This document shows, in pieces, positions 43,399-53,003 of a DNA stretch of 64,000 bases. The notes beneath the pieces were generated by a model. The model saw only the letters and a program-made list of their open reading frames with translations. It was not told where the DNA came from and made no database searches. The first letter of the stretch is position 1. The number at the start of each line of letters is the position of its first letter. The DNA is taken from assembly GCA_963703085.1 (NCBI GenBank), contig OY969789.1:2976001-3040000 (forward strand), in the 5' to 3' direction. This stretch comes from DATAEG01 sp963703085 (GTDB lineage Bacteria > Actinomycetota > Actinomycetes > Mycobacteriales > Jatrophihabitantaceae). The position numbers were made by a program, and so were the translations under genes.

Positions 43399-44502
43399 TC
43401 ACTCGCGGAGTGTGAGATCGGCTGCGTCGGACACGACGGCGCTCAGGTCGGCGCCGTTCGCCAGTCGCCGCTGCCGGTCGGCGGCGCTGCCGTCGCGGCG
43501 CAGCCTGCTCAGCGTCTGGGTCACCAGGTCGTCGTCACCGGCCAGGCGCAGTGCGCTGCCGACGTGCTCGAGCAGGTCGCCGACCACGTCCCAGGCCGGC
43601 GCGAGCCTGTTGGCTGCCGGATCGACGAGCGAGTCGCTGAGCCCGTACCGGGCCGAGCGCCAGCTGGCGGCGCGCAGCACCGAACTGCTCGTGCCCAGGG
43701 GTGCGGTACCTCGCTGCCAGTCCGCAGCGGCGGTGTGCACCAGGGCACGGCACAGCGCGGCGACGAGCAGCGACATGTCGAGGTCGGCGGAAACGTCGGC
43801 AACCCGGATTTCGATCGTCGGGTAACGCGCCGACAGCCGGGCGTCGAAGTAGATCATCCCCTCGTCGATGGCTGCCCCGGTCGCGATCAGGTCAGCGATC
43901 GTTCTGTCGTATCCAGCCTCGTCGGGGAAGAGCTCGGTGGGCCCGGCGGTCGGCCATTGGCCCCACAACACGCTTCGGTAGCTGGCATATCCGGTGTCCA
44001 ATCCCGCCCAGAAGGGTGACCCTGCGCTGATGGCGCGGACCAACGGCAGCCAGTCACGGATGTGGTTCAGGATGCCGATGCCTTCCGCGCGGGAGGTGAT
44101 CTCCACGTGCACGTGCTGACCGCAGGTGAGCTGCTGTTGGGCAACCGCACCGAAGCGTTCGGTCATCGCGCTGTATCGGGCATCCGGCGTGGGATGGGTC
44201 CGGGCCTGCAGCGGGCTCGCGCCCAGGGCCACGGCGCGTCCACCGGACTGCCGTGCCGCCGCGTCGGCCTCGCGCCGTCTCGAGCTGAGCTGCGAACGGA
44301 CGGAACCCAGCTGCTCGCACGGCTCGGACTCGATCTCGATCTGTTCGAGCTTGAACTCGTGACCGATGTTGTCCGAGCCGGTGTCGATGACCTGCTCGCC
44401 GAGCGGCGCCGCGTGTCGCCCGTCGTCGACCAGCAATAGCTCTTCCTCCACGCCGACCCTGCGGACTGTCGCATCAGTTGCCACTCGCAAAGTGTGTCGC
44501 AC
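43399..44502 (-). CDS. YbdK-type carboxylate-amine ligase (glutamate-cysteine ligase 2 family)
   Basis: A 367-residue ATP-grasp-like GCS2 protein with the opening RRVGVEEELLLVD, the ESEPCEQLGSV segment, TCGQHVHVEI with its substrate-loop histidines, and RYPTIEIRVADVSADL near the C-terminal core. It ligates an amino acid carboxylate to an amine, weakly gamma-glutamylcysteine in E. coli YbdK; the true substrate in actinomycetes, which use mycothiol, is unclear. The GTG at 44502 or an internal GTG six codons later could be the start. Confidence 0.9.
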   Translation of the reverse strand: MRHTLRVATDATVRRVGVEEELLLVDDGRHAAPLGEQVIDTGSDNIGHEFKLEQIEIESEPCEQLGSVRSQLSSRRREADAAARQSGGRAVALGASPLQARTHPTPDARYSAMTERFGAVAQQQLTCGQHVHVEITSRAEGIGILNHIRDWLPLVRAISAGSPFWAGLDTGYASYRSVLWGQWPTAGPTELFPDEAGYDRTIADLIATGAAIDEGMIYFDARLSARYPTIEIRVADVSADLDMSLLVAALCRALVHTAAADWQRGTAPLGTSSSVLRAASWRSARYGLSDSLVDPAANRLAPAWDVVGDLLEHVGSALRLAGDDDLVTQTLSRLRRDGSAADRQRRLANGADLSAVVSDAADLTLRE

Positions 44503-44645
44503 GGTCGGCGCAGCCGAGCAGCGGCATCACTCGCGGGCATCACCTGGCGTGCAGCCGGTGGGTGCCACGTCGCAGCTCGGTTTGATGCACGCGCGTGATC
44601 GGAGGCGGCGTAACTCGTTATGGTCGGTCGGTACGTTTCTGAGAC

Positions 44646-46079
44646 GTGCCAGATACGTGGGCCGCAGTCGGCTCGGACCTTCATGTTGCGATCACTCGTC
44701 CCGGTGTGCGCGCCAGCCTCGAGCAGGCGCTGCGCCAGGCCATCCAGACCGGCCGGCTGCGCCCCGGCACGCGGTTGCCGTCGTCCCGGTCACTTGCCGC
44801 GGACCTTGATGTCGCCCGGAACACTGTCGCGGAGGTCTACGTCCAGCTCACCGCGGAGGGTTGGCTGACGGCTCGGCGCGGATCGGTGACCCGGGTCGCT
44901 GCCCGACCAGCTGACCCGGGCAGCGATGCCGGCTCGGCCGCGCAGCCGGCTCCCGCGGCGAGCCTTCCGTACGACCTGCGGTCCGGGGAACCCAACGTGG
45001 CCGCCTTTCCGCGCAAGGAGTGGGTGGCCGCCGTACGCTCCGGACTGCTGCGTGCGCCGAACGAGGCGCTGAGCTACGAAGACGGCCGCGGCAACCCGAA
45101 ACTGCGCGAATCGCTGGGCGCCTACTTGGGCAGGGTGCGGGCGGTGCACGCCCGTCCCGATTCGATGATCATCAGCTCCGGGACGATCCATTCGTTCTCC
45201 ATGCTGTGTGCCGTGCTCAAGGCTCGCGGCGCGTCGACCATCGCGTTCGAGGAATACGGGTTCCACCGGTTCACCAAGGCAGCCACCCTGCACGGTCTGC
45301 GCAGCGTGATCATCAGCGTCGACGACAAGGGTGCGTGCGTCGACGAGCTTGATGACCTTCGCGCGGACGCGGTGCTGCTGACACCGGGTCACCAATTCCC
45401 CACAGGTAGCAGCCTTGCTGCTGAGCGCCGCCGCGCCGTCATCGGGTGGGCCCGGCGTACCGGTGGGCTGATCATCGAGGACGACTACGACGGCGAGTTC
45501 CGGTATGAGTCGCATCCGGTGGCTTCCCTGCAGGAACTCGCGCCGGATCTGGTGGCCTATCTCGGTACGACCAGCAAGAGCTTGGTGCCGGGTTTGCGGA
45601 TAGGGTGGGCCGTTCTCCCCGAGGGCCTGATGCCCGCCGCGCTCGAGGTCATCCGCTCGACCGTCGGTCAGGGCAGCGTGCTGGCACAGGTCGGGCTGAC
45701 CGAGTTCATCCGCAGCGGCAGTTACGACCGGCACGTTCGCCGGGCCCGGACGAGCTATTTGCACCGCCGCGACCGGCTCGTCGCCTGCCGCGATCGGTTC
45801 GCTCCAGACGTGCGCGTGACTGGGATCGCAGCCGGCCTGCAGGCGGTGCTCCAGCTGCCTGAGCAGCAGTGGGGTGCTGCCGGTGAGCGGGAGTTCGTGC
45901 GGCGCGCAGCGCGTCGGGGACTGGCCGTGTACGGGCTGTCGACCTTCGACTTGGCATCGGTAACCCGCAGCACTCCACCCAGCATCGTGGTCGGGTTCGG
46001 CACACCTGCGGATCACGCTTTCGAACCTGCACTGCGGACGCTGTTCGACGTGATCTGCTCGGCCGGGGCGGCCGGGTGA
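44646..46079 (+). CDS. MocR/PdxR-type GntR-aminotransferase regulator
   Basis: A 477-residue PLP-dependent regulator. The GntR winged helix (about 20-85: ALRQAIQTGRLRPGTRLPSS, then LAADLDVARNTVAEVYVQL) is followed by an aminotransferase-like effector domain from about 110, with the PLP-binding IIEDDYDGEFRYE and the lysine in GTTSKSLVPGLRIGW. Such proteins regulate vitamin B6, GABA or amino acid genes. It is divergent from the YbdK ligase with a 143-base gap and may control it, since MocR genes usually act on the adjacent divergent gene (inference). Confidence 0.93.
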   Translation: MPDTWAAVGSDLHVAITRPGVRASLEQALRQAIQTGRLRPGTRLPSSRSLAADLDVARNTVAEVYVQLTAEGWLTARRGSVTRVAARPADPGSDAGSAAQPAPAASLPYDLRSGEPNVAAFPRKEWVAAVRSGLLRAPNEALSYEDGRGNPKLRESLGAYLGRVRAVHARPDSMIISSGTIHSFSMLCAVLKARGASTIAFEEYGFHRFTKAATLHGLRSVIISVDDKGACVDELDDLRADAVLLTPGHQFPTGSSLAAERRRAVIGWARRTGGLIIEDDYDGEFRYESHPVASLQELAPDLVAYLGTTSKSLVPGLRIGWAVLPEGLMPAALEVIRSTVGQGSVLAQVGLTEFIRSGSYDRHVRRARTSYLHRRDRLVACRDRFAPDVRVTGIAAGLQAVLQLPEQQWGAAGEREFVRRAARRGLAVYGLSTFDLASVTRSTPPSIVVGFGTPADHAFEPALRTLFDVICSAGAAG

Positions 46080-46502
46080 GCCTCGAATAGTGCATCGCCG
46101 CCAGCGACGCTGTTCCCAGAAGGCGCATCACGACGATTGAAGGAGGACGTCGGCTGCATGAAACATGTTCGCGGCGCTGGCGGCGACATCGGCAAACGCT
46201 AGTCGCCCGGTCGGCCCATCCCTGGGCTAGTTGGACCGGGGTTTCGTGGGCCAATCCGGACCGGGTCACGTGTCGGTGACGATTTCGGTGCGGATCGACA
46301 ACGAGGCGGCCCACGGAACTGCCGGGCAACTGGACCAGATGGCCTCCGCGACGGCTCTTAGGCTGAAACCAGGTGCGTTGGACGGCCGACGTGGTGGCTG
46401 ATCCCCCTCTCTCTCGATCCGCGGGAGCTCGTCGCGGCGTCGGAGTCAGCACCTTCCCTCTGCGAGTGCAGCCGGGGTCGAGGTATGTCAGAAGGAGGAC
46501 AT
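46080..46502. other. Intergenic region before the solute-binding protein
   Basis: About 420 bases with no supportable gene. Small features only: an inverted repeat GTCAC-N6-GTGAC (46265-46280), near-duplicate GGACCGGGG/GGACCGGGT pieces around 46230-46265, and the GAAGGAGG ribosome site just before the GTG at 46503. Confidence 0.5.
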
Positions 46503-48188
46503 GTGAGGCTGTCCAGGAAGACGTCTGCGCTCGTTGGAGTCGCAGTGGCCGCGGCATTGGGGCTGAGTGCGTGCAGCTCCGGCGGCGGTAGCAGTAACAA
46601 CAGCAGTGCGCAGAAGAAGAAGCAGGCCAGCAGCAACGCCAACCAAACCAGCCCGGTCGCGTACGCGCAGGTCCCGGATGGTGGCAACCTGCGCTGGGCG
46701 ATCGACGAGTTCCCGCCGAACTACAACACCGCAGAGGTAGACGGCAACGAGCAGGGCATCAATCAGCTCATGCTCTCGACGCTGCCGGTTACCTTTCATA
46801 CCGATGCCGGTGGCAAGCCGTACCTCAACAAAGATGTCGTGCAGAAGGCTGAGGTCGTCAGCCAGAACCCGCAGGTCGTGGAGTACCACCTGAACCCGAA
46901 GGCCGTCTGGAGTGATGGCACTGCGATGACCTACAAGGACTTCGCGGGCACGGCGAACTCGCAGAACGGCAAGAACCAGGCGTACAAGGCGGCGTCGACG
47001 TCGGGCTACGACCAGATCGGCAGTGTGGAGCGTGGCGCCACCGATCAGGACGTGAAGGTGACCTTCGCGAAGGTCTACCCGGAGTGGCAGTCCCTGTTCA
47101 GCCCGTTCTACCCCGCGGCGCTGGACGCGACGCCGGAGTCGTTCAACACGGCGTGGATCAACGGCCCGACGGTGTCGGGTGGTCCGTTCATCATCGACAA
47201 GATCGACAAGACCGCGAAGACGATCACGGTCAAGCGCAACGACAAGTGGTTCGGTCAGAAGGCCAAGCTGGACACCATCCAGTACAAGGTCATCGACGTC
47301 TCGGCGCAGCCGAAGGCGTTCCAGGGCGACCAAGTCGACTTCTTCGACATCGGCTCGGACCCGGCGGCGTACAAGACCGCGCAGGCCACTCCGAACAGTG
47401 AGATCCGCAAGGCGGGTGGGCCGAACTACCGGCACATCGACCTGTCCAAGCGGGGCCCGCTGGCCGATCTGGCGGTGCGTCAGGCGGTGATGCTCAGCAT
47501 CGACCGGGTCGACGACGCGAAGGCGATGCTCAGTGCTTTGAACTGGCCGGCGACGACGCTGGACAGCCACATCTGGATGAACAACCAGGCGCAGTACAAG
47601 GCCACCTGTGGTGATTACTGCAACCAGGACATCGCCAAGGCCGACAGCCTGTTGGAGGGTGCTGGTTGGAAGAAGGACGGCAAGGGCATCTACGCCAAGG
47701 GTGGCCAGGAGCTGAACCTGTCCTTCGTCATCCCGTCCGGGGTTGCTTCCAGCGCCACCGAAGCGGGCATTCAGCAGAACGCGCTGAAGAAGGCCGGTAT
47801 CAAGGTGACCCTGCAGACGGTGCCGTCGGATCCGTTCTTCTCCGACTACATCACCCCGGGCCACTATGACCTGACCATCTTCAGCTGGATCGGGACACCG
47901 TTCCCGGTCAGTGGTGCCAAGCAGCTGTACGCGGAGAACGGTGAGTCGAACTTCGGCAAGATCGGCTCGAAGGAGATCGACAACCTGCTCAATGAAGCGA
48001 CCAGCACGCTGGACACCAGCAAGGCGGTGGACTTGACCTACCAGATCGACCAGAAGCTCTGGGAGGAAGGCCACTCGGTGACCCTCTACCAGCGGCCCGA
48101 CCTGGTGGCGTGCAAGAAGACACTCGTGAATGAGGGTGCCTTCGGCTTCGCCGACGTCGACTACACCACGATCGGCTTCAAGAAGTAG
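46503..48188 (+). CDS. ABC transporter substrate-binding lipoprotein, family 5 (peptide/opine type)
   Basis: A 561-residue exported lipoprotein. The signal peptide ends in a lipobox, LGLSAC, with the lipidated Cys24, followed by a Gly/Ser/Lys linker. The SBP family 5 fold is seen in NLRWAIDEFPPNYNT, VVEYHLNPKAVWSDGTAMTY and GPFIIDKIDKTAKTITVKRN. The GTG at 46503 is chosen because an in-frame ATG at 46485 itself contains the GAAGGAGG ribosome site. No permease or ATPase genes adjoin it, so it must work with a system encoded elsewhere. A perfect 15-bp terminator follows. Confidence 0.93.
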   Translation: MRLSRKTSALVGVAVAAALGLSACSSGGGSSNNSSAQKKKQASSNANQTSPVAYAQVPDGGNLRWAIDEFPPNYNTAEVDGNEQGINQLMLSTLPVTFHTDAGGKPYLNKDVVQKAEVVSQNPQVVEYHLNPKAVWSDGTAMTYKDFAGTANSQNGKNQAYKAASTSGYDQIGSVERGATDQDVKVTFAKVYPEWQSLFSPFYPAALDATPESFNTAWINGPTVSGGPFIIDKIDKTAKTITVKRNDKWFGQKAKLDTIQYKVIDVSAQPKAFQGDQVDFFDIGSDPAAYKTAQATPNSEIRKAGGPNYRHIDLSKRGPLADLAVRQAVMLSIDRVDDAKAMLSALNWPATTLDSHIWMNNQAQYKATCGDYCNQDIAKADSLLEGAGWKKDGKGIYAKGGQELNLSFVIPSGVASSATEAGIQQNALKKAGIKVTLQTVPSDPFFSDYITPGHYDLTIFSWIGTPFPVSGAKQLYAENGESNFGKIGSKEIDNLLNEATSTLDTSKAVDLTYQIDQKLWEEGHSVTLYQRPDLVACKKTLVNEGAFGFADVDYTTIGFKK

Positions 48189-48208
48189 GCCGTCGCTGCT
48201 CGACCCAG

Positions 48209-48242
48209 CCGCGGCCCCCGACCAGCAGGTCGGGGGCCGCGG
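48209..48242. terminator. Perfect 15-bp hairpin terminator
   Basis: CCGCGGCCCCCGACC (48209-48223), loop AGCA, then the exact complement to 48242. It lies between the convergent solute-binding protein and kinase genes, so it probably ends both transcripts. No U-tract. Confidence 0.75.
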
Positions 48243-48249
48243 TGCGCGG

Positions 48250-48783
48250 TCAGCCGACCTGCTCCGCGACGGAGCTGGCGCACTGCCGAGCCGTCCGTCG
48301 GGTGGTGTCGACAGTCAGGTCGTAGTCCACCCCCAGGTGAACCGACTCGGCCTGAGCGGCGGCCATGCCCGGGATCCGGTCTGGCCGGCCGGCTTCCCGG
48401 GCCGCCGCGACCTTCGTCGCGCAGCGCACCCCGACCCAGAGCACCTGCACGCCGTCGAGAAAGTCGCGCACCCGCTGTTGGGACGTGCGACCGCCGAGGA
48501 ACACCTCGTCCAAGATGATGCCGGCGCCGGCCCGCGCCGTGGCAACGAGTCCGGTGTACCAAGCCTGTTCCAGACGCCGGAACTCCGGGCCGGGCACAAC
48601 CGTGCCGTCCGCACCGAACACGATTCCGGCCGGGTCCTCCACGAGACCGGGTGGCATCGCCTCGATGAGCGAATCGACCCCGAAACACAGATAGGGCCTG
48701 CGCAGCATCGCCTGCAGTTCACGGGCGATGGACGTCTTCCCTGAGCTGGATCCTCCGTTGAGCACGACGATGTCGATGTTCAC
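48250..48783 (-). CDS. Chloramphenicol phosphotransferase-like kinase
   Basis: A 177-residue P-loop kinase, the length of Streptomyces venezuelae chloramphenicol 3'-O-phosphotransferase. The Walker A motif GGSSSGKT spans residues 10-17, followed by RRPYLCFGVDSLIEAMP, the GIILDEVFLGG segment and a LID-like REAGRPDRIPGMA. It may inactivate an antibiotic or phosphorylate a related metabolite; family membership does not prove resistance. The GTG start at 48783 fits the family N-terminus. It is divergent from the coiled-coil gene pair. Confidence 0.88.
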   Translation of the reverse strand: MNIDIVVLNGGSSSGKTSIARELQAMLRRPYLCFGVDSLIEAMPPGLVEDPAGIVFGADGTVVPGPEFRRLEQAWYTGLVATARAGAGIILDEVFLGGRTSQQRVRDFLDGVQVLWVGVRCATKVAAAREAGRPDRIPGMAAAQAESVHLGVDYDLTVDTTRRTARQCASSVAEQVG

Positions 48784-48882
48784 CGGGGAACGATACCGAC
48801 CCCGAGCGCCGGTGACCCGGGCTGGCAACCGGCTGGCTTCGCCGACTATTGGCATCTGCCCGGGTTCTGGGACGATGGCCTC

Positions 48883-50604
48883 ATGTATGACGACTCCGCA
48901 CCGCAGCACGCGGTCAGCGGACCGGTCATGCCCGCCATGCCGGCCATGCCCGGCGACCCCGCCGACCGGAATGAACCGGCCGGGGCAAGCCTTGATGCGG
49001 CCGCAGCCGAACGGGCCGATCTGCTGCGCCGCGCCCAGGACGAGGCGGACGCCATCCGGGGCGAGCTGCCACTCATCCAGGTCAGCCTGAACTACGAGTT
49101 GTCCAAGGCTCGGGATCAGGCCGCAGAAGCTGAGACGAGGCTCGTCGAAGCGCACGAAGAGGCGCAGTCACTCGTCCGGGACGCAGCCGATCAGGCCAGC
49201 TTGATCGTCAGTACCGCCGAGCAGTCCGCCGAACAACTCGTCGCCCAAGCACAGGCCGAGGCCGAACAGCTGTTTGCAGCGGCGCGTGAAGAAGCACGGG
49301 CGATCACGGTCAAGGCTGAGCAGTTGCTTTCCCTGGAGACCCAGAAGGCGACCGACCTTCGCGACGCGGTCGCTGCCGAACTCGAGCAGCTCCGCGCCGA
49401 GCACGAGCAGGACGAGCGACAGCGGCTGGCCGCGTTCCGCGCCGATCTCGACACCCGCGCGAGCGAGGCCGCGGACCGCGTACAGCAGACCCACGCTGCG
49501 GCTGAAGCCGCCGCCGAGGAGACCAGGCAGAGCGCCCGCCGGGAACTCGACCAGGCCCGGTTCGACGCGGAGAAGGTGCGCGCCGAGGCCCGGGATCAAG
49601 CCAATCACCTGCTCGAGGAATCCCGGGCCGAAGCTGCCCGGGAGATTGCCCAAGCTGCGGAACAGACGGCGTGGACTCAGCAGGTCGTGGCCGGCTTGCG
49701 GGATGCCGCCGAGCTCGACGCCGAGCGGATCCGGCAGCGGGCTCACCAGGACGCGGCCGAGCTGACCAGTCGGGTTCGCGGCCGGCTCGGTGAGCTGCTG
49801 CATGCGTCCCGGCAGAGCCTGCACCGCCGCCGGGTCGAAGCGCGGTTGGTCCAGCAGGAGGCGCAAAGCCAGCTCGAGGATGCCGAGATCGCGGCAGCCG
49901 GCGTGCGGGAGCGGGCGGCCGACGAAGCTCAGCAGACGATCGCCCACGCCGAGGACGAAGCTGGGCTTCGCCTGGCCCGGGCAGATCGCCGACTGGCGGA
50001 AGCAGAAGCCGGGGCCCGGTCGATCCGCGAGCACATCGCCGAGGAAATGGGCCGCTCGCAGCGGGAGATGCACGAGCTGCGCCGGACCACCAAGTCGGAG
50101 GCGACCCGCGCCGTGCACGATGCCCGCGCCGAAGCCGACGAGCTGCGAACGCTGGCGCGACAGCTGCTCGCCGACGCGCGCCGCGAGGTCGCCACCCTCA
50201 ACGCACGCCGGGACGCCATCGCCAAGGAGCTGGGCAACTTGTCCGGAGTCATCGATGCCCTCGCGGTGCAGGAGAGCCCCACGCCGGCCGCAGACGCAGC
50301 CGAGCCACCAGCCGAGCGCGATCCGGTGACCGAGCCGATGCCCGTGCTCGACTCGGATCGACCGACGCAGGTGATGCCGGCAATCGACGATGCGGCGGTG
50401 CCCTCAGCCGCGGACGACGACCCGGCCCGCGACCGATCCGGGCCCGGCGCGGCGGAGTCGGCCGGTCAGGACGAGACGCCCGGTGAGCGGGCCGGGATAG
50501 GCCGGAGTGAGGCGCCCGGCCAGAGCGACGATGACGGCGACGACGAGAACGAGACTGATGGCAGCCCACTATCCACACTCGACGAGATGATGAGAGCCGA
50601 ATGA
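48883..50604 (+). CDS. Long coiled-coil protein with acidic tail
   Basis: A 573-residue protein. After a short disordered N-terminus, residues about 40-460 are almost unbroken coiled coil rich in Ala, Glu, Arg and Gln. The last 110 residues are disordered and acidic (for example DDDGDDENETDG). There is no membrane segment. Such proteins (Scy, FilP and DivIVA relatives) build cytoskeletal or polar scaffolds in actinomycetes. It is coupled by ATGA to a second coiled-coil gene with a DivIVA-type N-terminus, so the two probably form one structure. The specific role is unknown. Confidence 0.8.
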   Translation: MYDDSAPQHAVSGPVMPAMPAMPGDPADRNEPAGASLDAAAAERADLLRRAQDEADAIRGELPLIQVSLNYELSKARDQAAEAETRLVEAHEEAQSLVRDAADQASLIVSTAEQSAEQLVAQAQAEAEQLFAAAREEARAITVKAEQLLSLETQKATDLRDAVAAELEQLRAEHEQDERQRLAAFRADLDTRASEAADRVQQTHAAAEAAAEETRQSARRELDQARFDAEKVRAEARDQANHLLEESRAEAAREIAQAAEQTAWTQQVVAGLRDAAELDAERIRQRAHQDAAELTSRVRGRLGELLHASRQSLHRRRVEARLVQQEAQSQLEDAEIAAAGVRERAADEAQQTIAHAEDEAGLRLARADRRLAEAEAGARSIREHIAEEMGRSQREMHELRRTTKSEATRAVHDARAEADELRTLARQLLADARREVATLNARRDAIAKELGNLSGVIDALAVQESPTPAADAAEPPAERDPVTEPMPVLDSDRPTQVMPAIDDAAVPSAADDDPARDRSGPGAAESAGQDETPGERAGIGRSEAPGQSDDDGDDENETDGSPLSTLDEMMRAE

Positions 50605-51659
50605 GCGAGAACAGCAGCCCGTCCTTCCGCACCGTGATGCGTGGCTACGAGCCGGCCGAGGTGGACCGGCGCATCGCCGAACTGAACTATGCCGCCGCCG
50701 CCGAGCAGCAGCGCGCGGCGGACCTGCAGCGGCAGGTGGAGAAGCTCACCGCAGTCGCTGAAGAGGCCCGCCAGCAGGCAGCGAATCCGCCGGAACCACC
50801 CGAGCCCACCTTCGCCGACTTCGGCGAACGGATCGGCAAGATCCTCACCTTGGCGCACGAGGAAGCAACGCAGCTGCGCGACCACGCTGCCGCGGATGTG
50901 CAGCAGCGCCTTGCCGATCACGAGAAGTCGATCGCCCAGGCGAAGGCCGATGCCGAGCGGTATGCCAGCGAAACCCGGGCGAACGCCGATCGCGAAGCGT
51001 CACGCATCATCGAGGAGGCGAAGCGCGGCGCCGATCAGATGCTCGATGAGGCCGATCGCCAGGCCAGCGCGCGGCGGCAGGAGGCCGAGGCCGTCTACGA
51101 GCAGCAGCGGGCGCACGCCGCACAGGCCGCGGCAGACTTCGAGAAGACGCTCGCGGTGCGTCGGGACAAGGCGGAGAAGGAGTTTCAACAACGAACCGCC
51201 GCCGCCGAGGAGCAACTCGCCGCGGCTCAGCAGCACGCTGCACAGCTGCGCTCGCAGACCGAACAGGCAACCGCCGAGGCGGCGCGCAAGGCGAATATGA
51301 CCGTGGCCGAGGCCGAGCAGAAGGCCGAACAGATCATCGCCGGCGCCACATCCCGGGCCGACCGGGTTCGCATCGAGTCCGATCGGGAGCTGGCTGCCGC
51401 CGCCCAACGCCGGGACAGCATCAACGCCCAACTCACCAATGTGCGGCAGATGCTGGCGACGCTTTCCGGCACCTCGGCCGGCGCGATCGCCGGGGACGAC
51501 CCGTCCGCCCAGTCGCCGGCCGCCGACGAGTCATCCGAACGGTCGGCCGCACAGCCGCCGGAGGGCGCAGATCCTGCCCAGGGCGCCAACCGGCCGTCGG
51601 AACAGGAACTGCATCCGTCACCGCCTGCTGGTCTGAAGGCACGCCGTCCGTCGGGCTGA
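50601..51659 (+). CDS. DivIVA-like coiled-coil protein
   Basis: A 352-residue protein. The N-terminus, SFRTVMRGYEPAEVDRRIAE, fits the DivIVA membrane-curvature/lipid-binding motif (RGYxxxEVD). It is followed by a coiled coil to about residue 290 and a proline-rich disordered tail. DivIVA (Wag31) proteins organise polar growth and septation. This is not the usual Wag31 sited after ftsZ, so it is a paralogue. The start overlaps the previous stop. The last 42 bases overlap the convergent MFS gene. Confidence 0.87.
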   Translation: MSENSSPSFRTVMRGYEPAEVDRRIAELNYAAAAEQQRAADLQRQVEKLTAVAEEARQQAANPPEPPEPTFADFGERIGKILTLAHEEATQLRDHAAADVQQRLADHEKSIAQAKADAERYASETRANADREASRIIEEAKRGADQMLDEADRQASARRQEAEAVYEQQRAHAAQAAADFEKTLAVRRDKAEKEFQQRTAAAEEQLAAAQQHAAQLRSQTEQATAEAARKANMTVAEAEQKAEQIIAGATSRADRVRIESDRELAAAAQRRDSINAQLTNVRQMLATLSGTSAGAIAGDDPSAQSPAADESSERSAAQPPEGADPAQGANRPSEQELHPSPPAGLKARRPSG

Positions 51660-52946
51660 CCCGATGGTCGTCGCTGCGGCGGCGAGTGCCAGCAGTCCGA
51701 AGGCGAGCCCGAGTGCCGCCGGTGCGCTGCCGCCCAGACCTGTCGCGACCGAATACACGCCGCCGCCGAGCAGCGAACCGAGCGCGGTGCCGACTACTTC
51801 GGCGAATGCGACAGCGGTAGCGATCGAGGCGGTGTTGTCGACGGGCGCGTCGTCGAATGCGCGGGCGGACAGCCACGGATAGGCGAAGCCCATGCCGAGG
51901 CCGGCGACGGCCCAGCCGCTGACGGCCAGCGGTAGCACGTTGCCGGTCACCGCGACGGTTTCGGCCGTCAGGCCAAGGGTCACCAGTGCCGGCCCGAGCA
52001 CGCTGCTGTTGGCCACCGGTGCGGAGCGCAACCCGGTCAGCGACCAGGCGATCAGCCCGGCACCGAACGCGATGCTGCCGGCGACCACGCCGTGCCCCAT
52101 CCCGTCGACAACCGCGAGCGAGACGATGCCGCTTCCGCCGAAGAAGACCCCGCACAGCCCGAGAAATGCCCGGCCGGTGCGGTAGTGATCACGCAGGTCG
52201 CGGCGCAGTATGCGCAGGGCGCCGGCGAGTGCAGCGATGAGCCCGATCGAGAACAGCGGGACCGTCCACCACTCGCGCAGTCCGCTGAGCACCGACGTGC
52301 AGGTCAGGCCGCCCAGGACCACGGCTGCGCTGGTCAGTCCGGTCGGGCGGGTTCGGGCTTGCTGGGGGATCAGTCCGATGTCGCGGCTCACCAGAACCCG
52401 GGCTGCCAACACCAGCACGGCAGGCCACGCCAGCGCCGAGCGCCACCCGAGCAGGACGGCGACGACCGCATTGACCGCCGGCCCGGCCAGCGACGGGATC
52501 AACCAGACGACGGCGAACAGCCCCAGCACCCGCGCTCGCACCGCGTCCTCGTACAGCGAGCCGATCGCGGTCAGTCCGAGAGCGGCCAGCAGACCACCGG
52601 CCAGCCCGCGCAGCACACTGCCGGCGAGCACCCACATCATTACCGGGGCCAAGGCAGTCATTGCCACTCCAGCGAGGTACAGGGCCGTCGCCGTGGCCAG
52701 CGTCTGAGCGGGGCGCAATCGAGCCAGGTAGCCGGCGCCGCAGGCCAGCACCAGGATCGTGCTCAGTGACCCGGCGGCCAGCGTTGCTCCGTAGAGCCCG
52801 CGGCCGTGGAGGTCGCGCGAGGCGATCGGGAGCACCGTGGAGTAGGCGACGCTCTGGATCGCGCCGGCGAACTCGGCGAGGAGCAACCCGGTTAACAGCC
52901 GGCCGCGCCGGCCGGCGAATATGAAGCGGAGCGTGGTGTCTGGCAT
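51618..52946 (-). CDS. MFS transporter
   Basis: A 442-residue transporter with about 12 to 14 hydrophobic segments. LLAEFAGAIQSVAYSTVLPI resembles TM1, SVLRGLAGGLLAALGLTAIG TM4, and FAVVWLIPSLAGPAVNAVVA the motif C region of drug/sugar MFS proteins. Motif A in the 2-3 loop is weak. The substrate is unknown. It lies 57 bases downstream of the reverse transcriptase on the same strand and may be co-transcribed with it. Its 3' end overlaps the DivIVA-like gene tail-to-tail. Confidence 0.9.
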   Translation of the reverse strand: MPDTTLRFIFAGRRGRLLTGLLLAEFAGAIQSVAYSTVLPIASRDLHGRGLYGATLAAGSLSTILVLACGAGYLARLRPAQTLATATALYLAGVAMTALAPVMMWVLAGSVLRGLAGGLLAALGLTAIGSLYEDAVRARVLGLFAVVWLIPSLAGPAVNAVVAVLLGWRSALAWPAVLVLAARVLVSRDIGLIPQQARTRPTGLTSAAVVLGGLTCTSVLSGLREWWTVPLFSIGLIAALAGALRILRRDLRDHYRTGRAFLGLCGVFFGGSGIVSLAVVDGMGHGVVAGSIAFGAGLIAWSLTGLRSAPVANSSVLGPALVTLGLTAETVAVTGNVLPLAVSGWAVAGLGMGFAYPWLSARAFDDAPVDNTASIATAVAFAEVVGTALGSLLGGGVYSVATGLGGSAPAALGLAFGLLALAAAATTIGSARRTACLQTSRR

Positions 52947-53003
52947 CGCCTAAGATGCTAGCAAAGTAGCCAGAATGCCGACCCGGTCGTCCAGCCGCCG
53001 ACT

